From assembly GCA_029861085.1 (NCBI GenBank), contig JAOUAE010000102.1, positions 1 through 5,103 of the forward strand: a DNA stretch of 5,103 nt. Reading direction: 5' to 3'. The translations under genes were made by a program, and so were the position numbers. Shown in pieces: positions 5,100-5,103 of the stretch. The notes below the pieces were generated by a model. It was not told the DNA's origin and did not search any database. It saw nothing but the letters and a program-made list of their open reading frames with translations. Within the stretch, counting starts at the first letter, position 1, and each line of letters starts with the position of its first letter. This stretch comes from Candidatus Nitrosopumilus sp. Its GTDB lineage: Archaea > Thermoproteota > Nitrososphaeria > Nitrososphaerales > Nitrosopumilaceae.

Positions 5100-5103
5100 A
5101 AAT

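Noticed and set aside
1..5103. tRNA, rRNA or riboswitch
   Set aside because: No cloverleaf-like pattern with a T-arm GTTC motif, no rRNA signature and no structured leader before any gene was found by eye.

Overview
The window is AT-rich and looks archaeal, most likely an ammonia-oxidising thaumarchaeon (Nitrososphaerota, Nitrosopumilus/Nitrosarchaeum-like). This assignment is an inference. It rests on the AT-rich codon use, first genes of transcription units without a Shine-Dalgarno site but with TATA-like boxes about 20-27 bp before the start codon, internal operon genes that do carry Shine-Dalgarno sites, and oligo-T runs in place of hairpin terminators. No rRNA or lineage marker is present to settle it.

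Layout. (1) Positions 1-278, minus strand: the first ~92 codons of a homocysteine-binding methyltransferase (MetH N-terminal module type), cut off by the window edge. (2) Positions 279-363: a short divergent promoter region with a perfect 9-bp inverted repeat. (3) Positions 364-1473, plus strand: a complete 12-helix MFS transporter of unknown substrate. (4) Positions 1474-2520: a ~1 kb, visibly more AT-rich and gene-poor stretch. It holds an 80-codon remnant that resembles the C-terminal end of an archaeal Cas1 integrase, an 88-residue orphan ORF behind a palindromic promoter, a reading frame interrupted by stops, and a possible 49-residue ORF. (5) Positions 2521-5075, minus strand: a compact three-gene ABC importer operon of the nitrate/sulfonate/taurine (SsuA-SsuB-SsuC-like) class, in the order binding protein, ATPase, permease, with its promoter at the right edge.

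The ABC genes should form one uptake complex. The exported binding protein delivers ligand to a permease dimer driven by the ATPase. Zero spacing at the first junction and a 4-base overlap at the second point to one mRNA with coupled translation. The substrate (sulfonate, taurine, nitrate-like anion or a vitamin precursor) cannot be read from the sequence.

The most interesting part is the 1474-2520 island. It looks like a scar of accessory or mobile DNA between two ordinary transport loci. The Cas1-like tail suggests a lost CRISPR adaptation module or a decayed casposon. No CRISPR repeats and no complete cas gene are present, so the window shows a relic and not a working system.
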